A model generated the notes under the pieces. It had not been told where the DNA came from. It did no database searches and saw nothing but the letters and a program-made list of their open reading frames with translations. The translations under genes were made by a program, and so were the position numbers. 48,094 nucleotides of DNA from an uncultured Eubacteriales bacterium (GTDB taxonomy: Bacteria > Bacillota > Clostridia > Christensenellales > Aristaeellaceae). Below, in pieces: positions 47,943 through 48,094 of the stretch (its first letter is position 1; every line of letters begins with the position of its first letter). The DNA is taken from positions 1-48,094 of the forward strand of contig CADBVG010000009.1 in the NCBI GenBank assembly GCA_902798105.1, given 5' to 3'.

Positions 47943-48094
47943 GCGCTACAGGCGGATGATCGATGCTTACGGCGCGCTGACATGGGCTTTTTACTGGGGT
48001 CAATCCCAAAATCTGTGTAAACAGCAACGAAGCAGTGCAAAATGCTAATCGGCTAAGAGAGAGCGGGCAGCGGAGCCATCCGATGTCCGCTTGA
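47943..48094. other. End of window, nothing recognised
   Basis: About 150 bp of mixed composition after the methyltransferase; no gene or hairpin found. Confidence 0.4.

Overview
The window looks like a chromosomal segment of a GC-rich anaerobic Clostridia-type Firmicute (probably an uncultured gut or anaerobic-digester lineage; this placement is inference). Reasons: a T-box leader and a cobalamin riboswitch, strong AGGAGG ribosome sites, near-consensus sigma-A promoters (TTGACA-17-TATAAT types), ferredoxin-dependent 2-oxoacid oxidoreductase, a Wood-Ljungdahl acetyl-CoA synthase and anaerobic (cobalt-early, Cbi-type) cobalamin genes. No rRNA, tRNA, CRISPR array, phage or intact transposase was found.

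Layout. 0.2-5.7 kb: HdeD-like membrane protein, alpha/beta hydrolase, metallo-beta-lactamase-fold protein, a secreted repeat/FN3 protein and a small XRE regulator. 5.9-9.0 kb: cobalamin riboswitch with terminator, then a BtuF-BtuC-BtuD-type importer. 9.2-11.3 kb: a solitary full-length acetyl-CoA synthase (acsB), all six A-cluster cysteines present, convergent to the importer. 11.5-13.3 kb: flavin reductase and an unknown secreted protein. 13.4-19.7 kb: tightly overlapping operon cbiF-cbiG-cbiH-cbiJET (three-domain fusion)-cbiC-cbiD, without a riboswitch. 19.8-20.4 kb: Nudix hydrolase. 20.6-24.0 kb: four-subunit branched-chain-type 2-oxoacid:ferredoxin oxidoreductase plus a P-loop ATPase. 24.2-26.9 kb: T-box leader (probable Ile specifier) driving an XRE-cupin-acyl-CoA ligase fusion.

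27-31 kb is a decaying stretch: a cyclophilin-like pseudogene, a P1-family peptidase whose signal peptide is frameshifted at an A6 tract, and a sensor/PP2C phosphatase gene broken by a frameshift and by a roughly 110-bp miniature element flanked by 4-bp TTAG duplications. 31-38.6 kb: Pr6Pr-type membrane protein, AMP-binding enzyme with a Met/Pro-rich phasin-like tail that has its own internal ribosome site, GH3 glycosidase, zinc-ribbon protein, and a prephenate dehydratase carrying a signal peptide. 38.8-44.8 kb: unknown secreted protein, a two-HTH regulator, a complete phosphoglycerate mutase with a signal peptide, and threonine dehydratase. 45-48 kb: a methyltransferase / membrane protein / ATC-hydrolase-like / membrane methyltransferase operon.

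How the parts may work together. Corrinoid import and synthesis, acsB and the ferredoxin-dependent oxidoreductase fit an anaerobic acetyl-CoA/CO2 metabolism. The Ile T-box on an acyl-CoA ligase, divergent from the 2-oxoacid oxidoreductase, suggests isoleucine made by reductive carboxylation of 2-methylbutyryl-CoA. Two classically cytoplasmic enzymes (GpmI and prephenate dehydratase) appear to be Sec-exported. At least five families of short palindromic elements fill the intergenic spaces; one is demonstrably mobile.
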